Below, piece by piece: positions 1 through 11,830 of a DNA stretch of 64,000 nucleotides (the stretch's first letter is position 1; each line of letters begins with the position of its first letter). The DNA lies in NCBI RefSeq assembly GCF_963924675.1, contig NC_089222.1, forward strand, positions 2,170,001-2,234,000, read 5' to 3'. A program made the translations under genes and the position numbers. Origin of the DNA: Phocoena phocoena. Its lineage: Eukaryota > Chordata > Mammalia > Artiodactyla > Phocoenidae. The notes under the pieces were generated by a model that was not told the DNA's origin, searched no databases, and was given only the letters and a program-made list of their open reading frames with translations.

Positions 1-469
1 AACAAGAATCGTAACTGATGTTTTTGTTTTCCGTTTATCTGTGGCTGTTGTATATTTTTCTGTCAATATTATTTGAGAGCTTAAACCCTTTCAGTACTGA
101 CATTTGATCCACACTTCTGGATACAAAAAAAAAAAAAAGTTTTCCTTAGTATTTTTTAACCTTGAGGTGCTTTATAAATTCAAATTTTAGATAACTTTTT
201 ACTTTAAAAAGCCATCCGAACGTGACAGCTCTAACTTCATATATTGGAGACCATGACCCACCTATGTAATCTATGTCAGTGACGGATTTTACAAGGTCCT
301 GGGACTCCTGCTTTACAAGGCTTTGGGTGTCTTCAAAGAGTTGCTCGTGAGATGGACCTAAGACCACCATAGCTAATGTCACTGCCATGGGGAACCACTA
401 GAGTTTGGATTTACGTGAATGGTTCCCCTTTATTCCTTCACAATAAAAAGAGTCCCGGTAAGCCTTCAC
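1..469. other. Unassigned intergenic sequence
   Basis: AT-rich, apparently single-copy sequence with a poly(A) run near 125-139. No exon, coding similarity or recognisable repeat was seen. It lies on the far (downstream) side of LRRC3B. Confidence 0.4.
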
Positions 470-560
470 TCAACAAATATTTATTACTTTTTTTTTAAAA
501 ACGAACATGTATTCAGAGCCTAGTTTGAGCCAGGCTCTAAGTTCAGCGCTGGAGAAATAA
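470..560 (-). repeat. L2 LINE 3'-end fragment
   Basis: The stretch reads as a decayed minus-oriented L2 3' end: caacaaatatttatta at the start, then a 'gccaggctctaag...gcgctggagaaat' block matching the characteristic L2 end. It is short and old; the boundaries are by eye. Confidence 0.55.
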
Positions 561-1298
561 GAATAAAAGTAGGGTTTTATAGGATTACTAGGAATTCACG
601 TGGATTGGCTATATATTGACCCTGAATTGAACTACAGCCCTTGGCTAAACTGATGCCATCTGCCAAATTCCAACGTGATGGGTCTTTCTGGAGCTGACCA
701 CTTATTTTTCCTGGTGTACGAACTCCAGTTGAGTTATAAAAATCTCCACCCTTTGGACACCTGTTCATTCTTCCAGAAGAATGCTGTAGAATCCCAGAAA
801 CCTCTCAGTTGAAAACAACTTTTCCTTGAGAGGGCATTATTTCTACAAGATTATCACAATTGCTGTCGTTTTTTTCTTTAGAAAAGAAGTGGATCAGTCT
901 TTGTCCTCTTTAAACTTTTAAAGTGATAAAAATCATCTGCAAGCAGAGCTGTAGATGTCAAGTGAAAGTTTCACAGATAAAAATAGAAAACTTTTCTCCC
1001 CCTTCATCTCCAGATCCAAAGAGGCTGAGAAGTCTAGAAGCATCTTATAACCCACATGCACCTTCCACTGCAAAGGAGGTATGATTGCATAAAAAGAATC
1101 TGTCTCTTTGAAAATTCATGAAAAATCTATTTCTCTAGAAATGTCCTATGGCATATATGTTAGGGTGGTCTGCCCTGGGAAGCAAAAGGGATAAAGGGAA
1201 GAAAGGCTGATGAAACAGAGAGCAAAGAATAAGATCTGAAAACATGAAAAGATAATGACAAACACAAAGAAGGGAAGTAATAGGGTAAATCGGTGATT

Positions 1299-1338
1299 AC
1301 AGGGATAAGACAATTTTTTAAAATTGTCTTATCCCTGT
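1299..1338. repeat. 40-bp perfect palindrome (hairpin)
   Basis: Two 19-nt arms, acagggataagacaatttt at 1299-1317 and its exact reverse complement at 1320-1338, are separated by only two T residues. No mismatch is present. Symmetry stops at the next base on each side. No known transposon end is recognised around it. Confidence 0.9.
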
Positions 1339-1920
1339 GACACCTACTATTCCTTGATCTTACTTTTTAGTGTGGCAATATTTTAAATGAGATAAAAAAC
1401 ACTTTAAATCATGTAGTGTGTTAGGCAGCGTCACAGAAGTCTTGCTTTTTGAGAATAAGGTAGCAAAACATTGTGGCAGAGAAAAGCTTTTATGAAAGGT
1501 TCCCTTTGTGTTGATTGAGGTCTGCAAATCTGCCCCTAACAGAAGGGTTTGCAATCGAATTATCCACAGTCAACTCGCTGAGTCAAGAAATGGTTTGTCG
1601 TTTCATCCTGATTTTTAAAAACTAAACCTAATGTTTAAACCCCTTTCCTAGAATGATCAAATAAAGTTTGTCCATTGATGACTTAAGGAGCAGAATTCAG
1701 TGGCTGGGACTCAGCCATTGGGTTGAGTGACTCAGCCACTGTAGTTCTCTACAGTGAGAACTGAGCTACAGTGAGAATTAAATAAAAATAAAAAGTCTGG
1801 TGGTTTGGGTGAGAGATTCATTATTAATGCTAATGAAAATAATACTGTTTCCAGAATACTTTTACAGTAATTTCAAGAAACTAACTTTTTACAAATGGGT
1901 CATAGCATCACTAGAGACCC

Positions 1921-1978
1921 ACATGTAATAGTTATGAGAACTAACATGTAATAGTTATGAGAACTAACATGGAATAGG
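1921..1978. repeat. 23-bp tandem duplication plus partial third copy
   Basis: The unit beginning acatgtaatagttatgagaa occurs at 1921-1943 and identically at 1944-1966, followed by a degenerate partial copy (acatggaatagg) to about 1978. Identity of the two full copies suggests recent replication slippage. Confidence 0.9.
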
Positions 1979-3345
1979 ATATCGTTAGGAAATTCAGGCT
2001 GAGCTTTACTTGGACAGAATGAGTGAAGCGTGAAAATGACACAAAGGATGTTAAAGTTTAAAATCCTTTCAAAGATGCTATTTTTAGAAATATGAGAAAA
2101 CTTGATTCTCCTTTCCCACCCAGGCCAGCACTAAGTACTGGCCACTCTGGAGCACACTGGGAGGGTGTGTGCTCTAGTTATCAGCCCTAGTTATCTGGTG
2201 GAGATTCACCAAGCCTGTGAGTAACTAAAGGAGGGAACTGCTGCCATGCCCTGGAAGGACCACAAGAAAACCAGTTCACCTTGATCACCTTTTAATGGAC
2301 ACGAAGCCCAGCTGCTGGTCCCAGGGTCTGGGCTAAGGCAACGTGTCTTGTTCTCCAGTACCAGCGGGCATCTTAGTCACATGGCTGGTCACATGTAAAG
2401 GTGTCCAGTCCGATCCAAAGTAGTTTACCCGAATCCATCCTCTACACATCTCCTCTTCCAGTCTACTGACCGGCGGGTGAGGGGGAGAGGTACTGATCAT
2501 GTTTCCAAGACTTTATTTTTGCCTCTAGTAGTTTATTTTTCAGTGCCCACTTCTTTCTTCAATCTTCCCTTTTATTCCTAGGTTGTGATTGTGAGATCCT
2601 TTCCCGTCAGTTTCTCTGAATGTCCCCTGGGACGTTTTACCTCCAAGGCTCTGGGTGACTCCTGTCAATTGTACCCCAGTCTCTAGATGAGCACATTCAG
2701 CCCCTGCCTCCATTTAGATGTGTGGTTTTACAAAGAAAAGAGGGTCTGAGAAATCTGGAGTCACCTTAAAATTATTCTTTTCATCATAGACAAGACAATG
2801 ACCATGTAGCCTGTAATGTACCCATGAGTGTTCAGATTTGGAAGTTCTCCTGAGTCTGTCATCCTCTGCTCCCACCCACAGCCATGATCTTCCTAGCTCT
2901 CCCCTGACAAAGTGTCACCTACTGCCCACGTGAAGACCCCCGAGAGGATGAGGGACTTGCTCTGCATAGCGACCCTCAGTGTGTGTGTGGGGATCTCTGA
3001 GCTGTGAGTCCCCTCCGGTCCCGCTCTTTTCTGAGCCAGATCTGCATCCCAGTAAGTATCACCCCTGGCGCTGAGCTGACTTTCCAGAGAGCTTGAGGAA
3101 ATAAGTCCCAACCCACTTCTGAATAATCACTCTTCCCATATTTGAAAATCATAGCAAAATTTCCCGTTTTTCAAACATCATTGTATGTGTAGATTTGTGG
3201 TTCAAATGACAGTCTCCTAAAGATACGGGTTTTGTCAAGGTTCCTCTTAAGGCATTTGTTCCAGAAACAAACATGCTCCTTGTGAAGAGAAAAGGTGAGC
3301 ACATATGGCTTTACCTCAAGACTCTGTACTTCATTTCTCATGGCT

Positions 3346-3450
3346 AGATTACGAATAGATGAAGGACAGAGATCCTGTTTGATTTTCTGTATGCACAGGG
3401 TTTAACACTGGACTTGACCTAGATTTTTTCTGAATAATTGAATGAATAAC
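3346..3450 (+). repeat. L2 LINE 3'-end fragment
   Basis: Plus-oriented, strongly decayed L2 3' end: a 'gacagagatcctgttt' block, then 'ctgaataattgaatgaataa', resembling the TGAA-rich L2 terminus. Boundaries are approximate. Confidence 0.45.
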
Positions 3451-4118
3451 TGACAGCAACATTACTCTATTGACTTAATTTGCACTTGTATTTCAGCTAA
3501 AATGTGCACATATTTCATATTCATTAGTCCTATTATTTCAGATCTCCTCAACCAAAACTTGGGTTATTGATTTCTTGGACCTAAGGTGTGGAATATTCCA
3601 TTTATTACATTACAGTTTATCATTTTAGATTTGATCTAATGGACCGTGTCTTTTGCTTCCGAATTCTTGAACACTTTTCAATGGCTGGACAATTGTGTGC
3701 TAGCTACTTCGTGGTGTCCCTTTTCCCACCATTCCATTGAAGGAAGGAGGACCTGACACAGGTTATATTGCAGTATGTTCCTGGGGAGATTTGACAGCTG
3801 GAGAACCCTGCATTGTCTTTCGTTTTATTAGCCACATCCCCACTCTTGGGAATCCTGCATTTTCCTTATGTTTTCCATGTGCACCTACAAACAACACCTT
3901 CTTAAAGGTGAGTTCCAAACTCACTTCTTGGAGTTGCATGGTCATGTAAAGGTAGAAAGTTGCTCTATTAGCCACAGCATAACTAGCAAAAGTGAGACCT
4001 AATGCAAAAAAGTCATGAGGACCCACAGACCACAAAATTGTGAGCACATTTTCTCTTCTGTGAGCAGGGGATTTAGACTTGGTTATGAAAGAATGTGGTA
4101 TGGAGAGAGGCCATGACT
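3451..4118. other. Unassigned intergenic sequence
   Basis: No recognisable exon or repeat. A 121-codon minus-strand frame at 3763-4128 has no domain or composition suggesting a protein. Confidence 0.4.
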
Positions 4119-4210
4119 TTTTTTCCATTTTTATCGAGATATAACTGACATATAACTTTATAACTGTTTAACGTGTAAAACATAATATTGTATACGGTAA
4201 TGTATATGTT
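4119..4210 (-). mobile_element. L1 3'-UTR fragment
   Basis: Minus-oriented fragment of an L1 3' region, recognised from 'tttatcgagatataactgac' followed by 'acgtgtaaaacataatattg'. It is diverged and short. A related fragment lies at 54690-54785. Confidence 0.5.
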
Positions 4211-4369
4211 GTGAAATGATGACTTTGGGGTTTTTTCTTCTCCCTCTCTCCCTCTCATCACTGGCAAGAGCACAGGGGCTTCTCTGAAACTCCCAAGGCA
4301 GCTGCTGACTTGTATATGTGCCCCTCGTGTCTTACTGACAAGAAAATAGACCAAAGCCAAGTGTTCTCC

Positions 4370-4470
4370 ATGGACCAGAAGCGTCAGCATCACCTGGGAC
4401 CTTGGGAGAAATGCAGAAGCATGAGCTCCAGCCCAGACCTGCTGAACCCGAGTCTTGATGCTATCAACAT
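4370..4470 (+). mobile_element. MER20-like hAT DNA transposon fragment
   Basis: The left part of a MER20-type non-autonomous hAT (Charlie) element: gtgttctccatggaccagaa, then 'cagcatcacctgggacc', then 'gagctccagcccagacctgctga'. It degenerates after about 4460. Confidence 0.6.
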
Positions 4471-4529
4471 CCACCAGTGATTTCCCTGCCTATAAAACTG
4501 AGAAGAAATTAAGCCATAGAAATGGGACC

Positions 4530-4677
4530 TGGAATAACCCAAGAAACTTAAAAAATACCGATACCTGTGTTCTGCCCCTATACAATTCTGACTTAATTTG
4601 TTTGGTCTGTGACCTGGCCAGTGGACTTTTTAAAAAAGAAGTCTCCCCCACATGCAGCAAAGTTTGAGAACCATTGT
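4530..4677 (+). mobile_element. MER5A-like hAT DNA transposon fragment
   Basis: Contains 'taaaaaataccgatacctg', 'tgacttaatttgtttggtct' and the terminal 'agtttgagaaccattg', the expected order of a MER5A-type element. Strongly diverged. Confidence 0.55.
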
Positions 4678-4797
4678 CACCCACATCATAGTTTCTGTAG
4701 ACCCATACGTTACCACAGGGGGTTCCCAAAACTCCTAAGCTGCTGAGGGATTGAATCTGTGCTTCCTGGTAGCTTCCTGACATGAAAATGTACCAGT

Positions 4798-4965
4798 GCT
4801 GTGATTCACGGTCTTGGCTGAATGTTGGAATCACCTGGGGACCTTCAAAAATACTGATGCCTGGGTCCCACCCGTGAAGATGCTGAGCTACTTGGTCCAG
4901 GCGTGAACACCAGGGCTTTTAATGTCCTCCCAGGTGACTGTAAGGTGCAACCAAGACAGGGCCTC
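4798..4965 (+). mobile_element. Second MER5A-like hAT fragment
   Basis: Reads 'ttggaatcacctggggacct', 'aaaaatactgatgcctgggt' and 'cccaggtgactgtaaggtgc' in MER5A order. It is the third hAT-type relic within 600 bp. Confidence 0.65.
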
Positions 4966-5865
4966 CCTGGACCAGATTCTAAAGACCATAGAGCTCACAT
5001 CACTTGCCCTAGTCACTCCTCACTGCCTCCATCTTACCAATCTCCATCCCCTGCTAAATTTTCACAGGGACTGATGACATGACAGACTCGAATGTAGAAA
5101 CTGCTACAGAGACTTTGTCTCCATCTGGAGTAAGTTGGGCGCTCAGTTCATGAGGCCTGACGGAAGGCGTTGGCTGCCAGGCGTGGTTCCCACCAGCTAT
5201 TTGACTTGTTGGTCATCCTATGCATCATGCCCAGATTTCTTTCTTTTATTGACTGTCTCATATCTATACAGTCAGTTCTGTAACTGCAGAACATAACTGG
5301 AATATTAACCGAAGAAGCAGCCCTGTCTCACTCCTGCTTTTCTGCTCTCACTTAGGCTCTCTAGCTACGATCTGTGCGAGGAGAAGCTGGCAGCTTGTAG
5401 GGACTCAGCCTTTGTGTGTTTCACACCAGGTAGTTGGTCTCAGATAGAAGCTCCTTCCTTTCCCATGTTGTGTCTAGGGAGCTACATCTACTCACCAGGG
5501 ATCAGGAAGGAAGGGAATAGCTTCTCCACTCAGTAGATCCCAGAGAGGCCTTAAAAAAGTCCTTAACTGAAGGGGTTTGTGGGACTACCCCAAAGGAGTA
5601 GAGAGCCGAGGTAAGAGGATGGAGGTTATGGCAACCCATCCTACACCCACTTCTGGGAAACGCACATGAAATAGCTAATACCCTGTAAGCCTCAGAAAGG
5701 AGGCGTCAGCCATGGACCTCCTTGTTACTTGTTTGCTTTTTTCTTCCCACTTCCTAAACTTTTTCCCCTAAACTTTTCCTACACTTTTTCATTCATGTCC
5801 CCGTTGTCCATTTTTTCTTTTGGGAGCCACCAGATTTACCAAGAACATGAGGAAATCTTAGTCTC
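4966..5865. other. Unassigned intergenic sequence
   Basis: About 0.9 kb with no recognisable gene or repeat; pyrimidine-rich toward 5730-5860. Confidence 0.4.
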
Positions 5866-5879
5866 CATCTCTCTCTCCT

Positions 5880-6129
5880 TTTTTAAAAATTTTATTTTAT
5901 TGAGGTATAGTTGATTAACAATGTTGTGTTAGTTTCAGGTGTACAGCAAAGTGATTCAGTTCTACACGTAGACATATTCATTCTTTTTCAGATTCTGTTC
6001 CCATGTAGGTTATTATGGAATACTGAGTAGAGTTCCCTGTGCTATACAGTAGGTCCTTGTTGGTTATCTATTTTATGTATAGTAGCGTGTGTATGTTAAT
6101 CCTAGCTCCTAATTTATCCCTTCTCCCCA
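5880..6129 (-). mobile_element. Truncated L1 3' end with target-site duplication
   Basis: Minus-oriented cetartiodactyl-type L1 3' UTR: the T-rich tail at 5880-5905 is the reversed poly(A), followed by 'gaggtatagttgattaacaa' and 'gttccctgtgctatacagta'. It is flanked by a 14-bp direct repeat, catctctctctcct, at 5866-5879 and 6130-6143, which marks it as one complete 5'-truncated insertion. Confidence 0.9.
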
Positions 6130-6143
6130 CATCTCTCTCTCCT

Positions 6144-7384
6144 CATGTCCTATAAGTTTTATAATCTTTATAATTTGGACATTGTTTGTCAGTCCTTTTT
6201 CTCCTCTGCCTAGTTGCTATTGCTCTGGTCTTGGTGTCCAAGACTCACACAGCAAAGAGGTTGATCTCAGCTCCCATGCATTCAGGGTGGGGAAGTACAG
6301 AAGTGGGGAGGGAAAGAATGAGAAGGTTGTTCTTCTCCAAGAAATGGATGGTTCTCTCCAGGAGTATCTAAATTCAAACACACCACATGACTGCAAAGTT
6401 TAATTTCCTTCCTGGATTCTCAAGTCCAGACAACATGAAACAAAACAAAACAAAACCCAAAAAGCCAACCAAACAAAAAACCCACAGCTGTTCCTCATAT
6501 TAACTTTGACTTTCTTTCTTATGAACTAATAGCTTGACCTTATAATTCCTAAGAAACCATTTACCACTTTCCCTGAGTTCTATTGAAAAGCATCCCAAAT
6601 TACCATGACAATGAGACTTTCTAAACCCAAATCACAAATCCCTAAGCCCTGGAAGATGCTCAGTCAACACCACAGAATGTTAGTCATCTAGAGTTTCTAA
6701 CTAAAGGACGGAATTACATGCTTCAGATTATTTGGAAATTGTGAGACACTGAGACACAAACACGTCAGACATAAACAGATAACATTGTCAGTTTGGCTTA
6801 AAAATGAAACCTCTATTCCAAAATAATAACTGAGGAACTCCGTGTATGTATGTCTGTGCATGTTAAACATTGATACTCAGACGCTATTTATACCAGCCAT
6901 AAAGCATTTAAAAAGTATCAGTAGATGGCCTATATCTTTATCCTATCTACAATAGAGTTGGGATAAAATCTCAAAATATAACTATTTCATTTTGAAATTT
7001 AGCAGTTCTTCTTAGGTTGGTAATATGATCTTGTCCATGAATCCAGGCTTTTGAGACTCTATCTCAACTTCTAATCCTAATATTTTGACATAGAACCACA
7101 CTCCCAGAGTAGGAGAGAAAGAATTTGGCTTCAATTCTTTTCCTAAAAGCGTGACTCCTGGTTTCCTATTTCTATAATGGGATTTGGGGGGGAAAGTTTG
7201 AAAGGTACCATTATTTTCTTCCAGTGATCATATTTTATGTCATAGATATTTGTCAAGCGTTCATTACACCATGGTTCCCTTTTTTTTTCTGTACATAATG
7301 AAAAAAAAAAAAAAACATCAAGGGAGAATTGACACTTTCCATGAGTTTATCCTAGGCCCTTCCCAGTTACTGTCTCTTCAGATT
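6144..7384. other. Unassigned intergenic sequence
   Basis: No gene or repeat family recognised. It includes an A/C-rich low-complexity patch at 6436-6482 and a T-run/A-run pair at about 7280-7316. Confidence 0.4.
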
Positions 7385-7490
7385 GACTGTAGTCTCCTGA
7401 AGTTTAGGGACCTTGTTTCATAAGTCTCGTACTCTTACAGTGTGTTAGGTACATGGCAAATTCAGTTGACTTTTGCATTGAATCGATAAC
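7385..7490 (+). repeat. L2 LINE 3'-end fragment
   Basis: Plus-oriented L2 end: 'cctgaagtttagggaccttg', then 'cagtgtgttaggtacatggc', then 'gcattgaat', in the order of the L2 3' terminus. Confidence 0.55.
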
Positions 7491-7580
7491 TCATTCAACA
7501 CATGTTTGTGGAGAGTCCTCTGAATGTGAGGCATTCCTCTAAGTACAGTGAAGGCAACAGGACAGTCCCTACACCTTATT
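7488..7580 (-). repeat. L2 LINE 3'-end fragment, opposite orientation
   Basis: Begins 'cattcaacacatgtttgtgg' and continues 'gaggcattcctctaagtaca', a reversed L2 end. It meets the preceding plus-oriented L2 tail to tail. Confidence 0.55.
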
Positions 7581-8444
7581 TAGTAGAATGGTTGAAACTT
7601 CAGGAAGAAGTATCCCTTAGGGAGCTGTAGCAACCAGCAACAGATGTACCATCTCCACTTCTGTCCTCTAAGAACTCTTTACACTCAAGCTTCGCTGGGG
7701 TTATAAGTTCAGGCTCACGGAGCAGGAAGGTGTCAGGATGCTGAGACACAGCCTGGCATGTGGGTGTGGTCCTATCCGATCACAGTGGGGCAAGACACCC
7801 TAGAAATGTTGAGATAATTATCATGGATGGAATCTGACTTTTCATTCCTGTGTCCTTTACATTATGGGTCACGTCGAGGAGGAATCAATCACGCAGGCAC
7901 CTTGATTTCTCCCCAACTGTGGCGCTGACTCCTCTCCTTTGGCCCCAGTATTCAAATGTCAGCTCTGGGTAATGACAGATAGAGGATGAGCACCTCTATG
8001 TCTTAGAGAAGGGCAACTTTATTAAAGTGGTTTCTAAGAGGCTGAGAGCAATTCTAGGCTTTCTTTTTCTCAAAAACTATGACATTATTTACCATTTATT
8101 ACTTGCAGTGCGCTAGGTATTTGTTTTCATTGTCTCCTCTTTATCACATTGTGGAGAGAAATTCCTACCTTGTAGGGATGGCCAAACAGAAGACATCCAA
8201 CAACGGGCAGATCAGGGTGACATATGTTTATTAGTCACATGTACTCACAGCCCAGGGAGGAGAACACTGCATGTGTGCAGAGTTAAATAGGGGTTGCACT
8301 GAAGAACAGAGTAAATGGACAAGGGCTGTGGAGGCGGGCTTTGTAGTACCAGTGAGACATGCTGGAACCTGGGACCTGGGCCCCTTGGCTGCAGTGCTGG
8401 CACCTGGACAAACGTCTCCTCCAGCAACAAAACACAAAGAAACT
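7581..8444. other. Unassigned sequence left of an LTR
   Basis: Nothing identified with certainty. The part from about 8214 to 8440, directly next to the LTR, is GC-richer and could be retroviral internal or unrelated sequence; no retroviral protein motif is visible. Confidence 0.35.
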
Positions 8445-8818
8445 ATGAGGGACTAAAAATAACCGCGTGCATGCACAGCTGGGGCAAATTATGCACAACA
8501 AGATACGAAAAGACTAACTGCGACTTCTGAAGAGCCGGAAGCAAAAGCAGGGCACTGCGCGTGCCCCCTGCACACAACACCACCAAAGGGGCGGGCAGAC
8601 CACCTAAGGCACCCCTCCCACCTGACACCTGGACCCCCCCTACTCTCACCCCATATAAGGAATCAGCTCACTCCCCTTGGGGAGTGAGCAAGGGAACCTG
8701 TAACTTGTTCTCACTCCCTCCTGCTGAAGCAGGGGCCCCAATAAAGCCTGCCTGAATTTCTCGGCTGGCCTCATCAATTTCTATCGATTAAGGAGGCCAA
8801 GAACCCTGGTTGTTATCA
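8445..8818 (+). mobile_element. Endogenous retrovirus LTR, class I type (solo)
   Basis: A TG...CA-bounded stretch of about 370 bp with the layout of a gammaretrovirus-like LTR: a TATA-like atataagg near 8652, a poly(A) signal aataaag near 8740, then 'ggcctcatcaatttctatcg' and 'aaggaggccaagaaccctgg'. No gag/pol/env reading frame lies next to it, so it is read as a solo LTR. The exact ends and a short target duplication could not be confirmed. Confidence 0.65.
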
Positions 8819-9114
8819 CCAAGAAGGTGGGGAACCCCTGCTTCCCACAGGAAGAAGTGATTGGCTTATAGGAATAATTCTGTGGGCTGGCAGGAAACTG
8901 AAGCCTGCTATTCAGGGGTAAGCAAGGACCGTGACAGGCTCCCATGATAAGGAGATTTGTTTGGCCTGGGGAACTCATCCATGGGAGCAGAGTGGTGGGG
9001 AGGGGAATTAGTAATTAAGCCATTCATGCCCCTCCCAATTTCACCAGCTGTCAAAGCAGCACATAATATTGAAACTGACTTATTCTTAGGTCTTATATCT
9101 ATCTCAGTGTTATA

Positions 9115-9300
9115 GCTTGACACACAATATCTCACTTAACCCACATAATAACTCCTGTAGTTACTCTTATTTCTTCTTACTTTACAGTAAAGAACTGAAG
9201 TTCATAGAATTTAAGTCACCTCAGGTGACTTCTCAGGAAATGGAAAATCCAAGATTCAAAGCTGGGTATTACACTATGGCTGTGATACACGCAGTGATAG
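9115..9300 (-). repeat. MIR SINE
   Basis: Minus-oriented MIR: 'cacttaacccacataataac', 'ctttacagtaaagaactgaa', then the core 'gtgacttctcaggaaatgga' and 'aagattcaaagctgggtat'. Old and diverged. Confidence 0.6.
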
Positions 9301-10060
9301 AGCTTTGAGGGATTCTTTGCTAATAAAGAATACCAGGCCATACTTCCAACCAAGAACACATTTTGACACCATGATGTGAACGAGAAAGTGAAGGGGAGAT
9401 TCTTGATGCTTCTGCCATGTACATAATGTCTTCTCAGGGAGCTGCAGCCCCAATGATGGGAAGCCTTTGGATACAGTGAATACCTTGGGCCTTAAGCAAA
9501 GTGCTAATTATCTTATAAAACCTCCACTCCATTACCCATGGGTTCAGTGTCCTCTGAGTTTTATGAAGTTTTCAGGCCAATCTCAGGGAGACACTTTAAA
9601 ATGTAGACACGTGACTTGGAATGATTCTAATCAACTTTATCTATGGTGAATTTTGGAAATGAACTAAATATTTACTGATATTCATACCTACAGTTATTTG
9701 CTTTTTATATGAGAATCAGATTGAACACAGTAGAGTGACATTTTGATATTGATGAAAGGTTTGCCCAAAGAATTTTACGAAGTAAGGGCATGGCTTTTTT
9801 CTATGCACGACACACACATAGTTTATTTCCCCTTGAAATGAAGTGTGTCCTCCAGTCTTAGAATACAGTAGAACTGACCTGTTTCTTCCCACTGATCTTG
9901 GGGACCATTCACTTATAGCAGTAGGCAGATTCCTTGAGGGCACCTTTTTGCTTATCCCTATTAGTGTACTTTTAGGATTATTTCTCAGGGTTTCTAGTAG
10001 TCAGCTATAGTGACATAATACCTCAGAGCAAACAACCAAAAAATCTGTGCCTTAAAGGAG
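9301..10060. other. Unassigned intergenic sequence
   Basis: No gene or dispersed repeat recognised. Confidence 0.4.
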
Positions 10061-10063
10061 AGT

Positions 10064-10440
10064 TATGGACTGAATTGTGTCCCCTTAAAATCCGTATGTA
10101 GAAACCCTAACCCCCAATGTGATGGTATCAAGAGGTGGGACCTTTGGGACATAGGATCAGATGAGATCATGAGGGCCAAGCCCTCACGAATGGGATTAGT
10201 GCTGTTATAAGAATCCTGAAAGGTCCCGCTTCTCTCTGCTCTCTGCTATGTGAGGATACCACGAGAGGATGGCCATCTGTGAACCATGAAGTGGGTTCCC
10301 ACCAAACACTGACTCTGTCAGCACCTTGATCTTGGACTTCCTGGAGTCCAGAACTGTGAGGAATAACAAACTGTGTTTGTTTTTTAAGGCAACCCGTCCA
10401 TGGTGTTCTGTTACAGCAGCCTGAACAGATTAAGGCAAGG
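10064..10440 (+). mobile_element. MaLR-like LTR relic (ERVL-MaLR type)
   Basis: Reads in order 'tggactgaattgtgtcccct', 'aaccctaacccccaatgtga', 'gggattagtgctgttataag', 'cagcaccttgatcttggact', 'ccagaactgtgaggaa' and 'cagcctgaacagattaaggc'. This is a common mammalian MaLR-type LTR layout with an internal TATA-like ttataag. The subfamily is not assigned. The poly(A) signal is degenerate. Confidence 0.6.
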
Positions 10441-11489
10441 AGGAAACATTTATTTCTCTTGCTTTTAGCTCTGACAGTCAGCAGGGGTGACTCTGCTTTA
10501 AGCTACTGGATGATCTGCTTCAGGAAGTTTAGGGAGTCTGCTTCACGGCTCTTTCATCTTCTTTGGGCCAGTGGCCACCTGACACATGTTTTTCTCATGA
10601 TGAGTAGCCGGAGCACGGGAGGGTGAGTGCAAGTATTTGATGTCTTTTAAGGCCTAGACTAAATCAGCACACTGTTCATTCTCTCCAGTAAGAGGTAGTG
10701 CTGGTCATACGGCCGCAGATAAGATGTGACGGTAGCATGGTCCGATGTACCACAGGAGTATTTGTTTTCTTCCTATTGGTTTTTTAAATTGGGCCTTCTG
10801 AATAATAGATTATGTATATGAAAGGCCACTTCAAAGTGTCATTTAGTTTAGGCAGGGCTAAAACTCCAGGAAAAGGAAGACGAAAATCATACAGGGACTG
10901 CTTCATCCCCCCAAATGCTTATTTTTCTTACTCTCGATTTTTTTTTTAGATGGATCCCTAAGTTGTGTTTTGACGATATCTCTCCTGTTTAGGAAAAATG
11001 AGAAACTAAATTTACTGCATACTTTCCCAAGGAAAAGAATGTGTGTTTTGGCTAACAGCACCCAATCTGTCATGGAGAACAGCAATTGGAACATTAATAA
11101 ATTGGGATTCAGCACGTACCCACAATGTAATACACGGTAATTTATTATCTTAAGACTTTTTGCCTTAACTCCAGCTGTCAACTCTCAGAATGGCTGGCAC
11201 TTTCTCAGTACTGACACGTACTGTAATATAGGTGAAAATCAAATATTCCTGTAGTCATTAAACTGTATAGTCTGTTCCTTATGAGGGACAAGAGTTATTA
11301 AATCCTGGCAGCTTGGTTAAGACATATAAATTGTTAACTTGGATAAAGTCCAATGTCGCTTCATTCACAAAATGTCCAGCTAGGCCTCCCCATGACAGGC
11401 GGTAGCTAATTTCAAGAGTGACAACACAGGCTTGGAATGACGTATACTGATACAAGAAGAGGCAGCCCAGCCCTCTGTGTATGAGAAGA
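10441..11489. other. Unassigned sequence after the LTR
   Basis: No coding feature. The part at 10455-10800 may be the internal or neighbouring section of an old LTR element, but I could not place it. The rest appears single-copy. Confidence 0.35.
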
Positions 11490-11640
11490 CTGCGGTTATG
11501 GTTCCTATCCTGCCTAACTCAATCGTGGGACCTGGTGAGTCACTAAGGGCTGTTGGGTATGAATCCTTAGGTAGAGAATGAGGATAATAATTATATATAA
11601 GGTCCCCAGGCTTAAATGAATTAACCCACGTGTTAATTAT
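11490..11640 (+). repeat. MIR SINE, diverged
   Basis: Weak MIR-like order: 'cctgcctaactcaatcgtgg', 'agagaatgaggataataatt', 'taaatgaattaaccc'. Plus orientation. Confidence 0.45.
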
Positions 11641-11830
11641 CACGAGGACGACAAACATGGAGACGCGTGTTCGCCTGGCATGGAGCAGTAATGTGAGGCT
11701 GCCGCTGGAGTCCGATCATGGTACTGAAACCCCTGCTGTACCTTGGAGAAGTCGTGGCCTCAGTGTGTTAATTGCTCTCTCCATGCTTCTGTTGTGAACT
11801 ATCATGTGAACCATAATAGTTTCTACTTCA

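Larger units (their letters stand above)
561..3345. other. Unassigned intergenic sequence
   Basis: About 2.8 kb without a convincing gene or dispersed repeat. All reading frames are short. It contains the 40-bp palindrome at 1299-1338, short duplicated motifs at about 1698-1777 (cagtggctg / cagccactg inverted; ctacagtgagaa repeated) and a 23-bp tandem duplication at 1921-1966, each noted separately where useful. Confidence 0.45.

Noticed and set aside
3763..4474. Two minus-strand frames of 121 and 133 codons
   Set aside because: They cross L1 and MER20 relics and have no protein-like features.
8445..8818. Provirus with coding capacity
   Set aside because: No gag, pol or env motif was found next to this or any other LTR in the window; they are read as solo or decayed LTRs.
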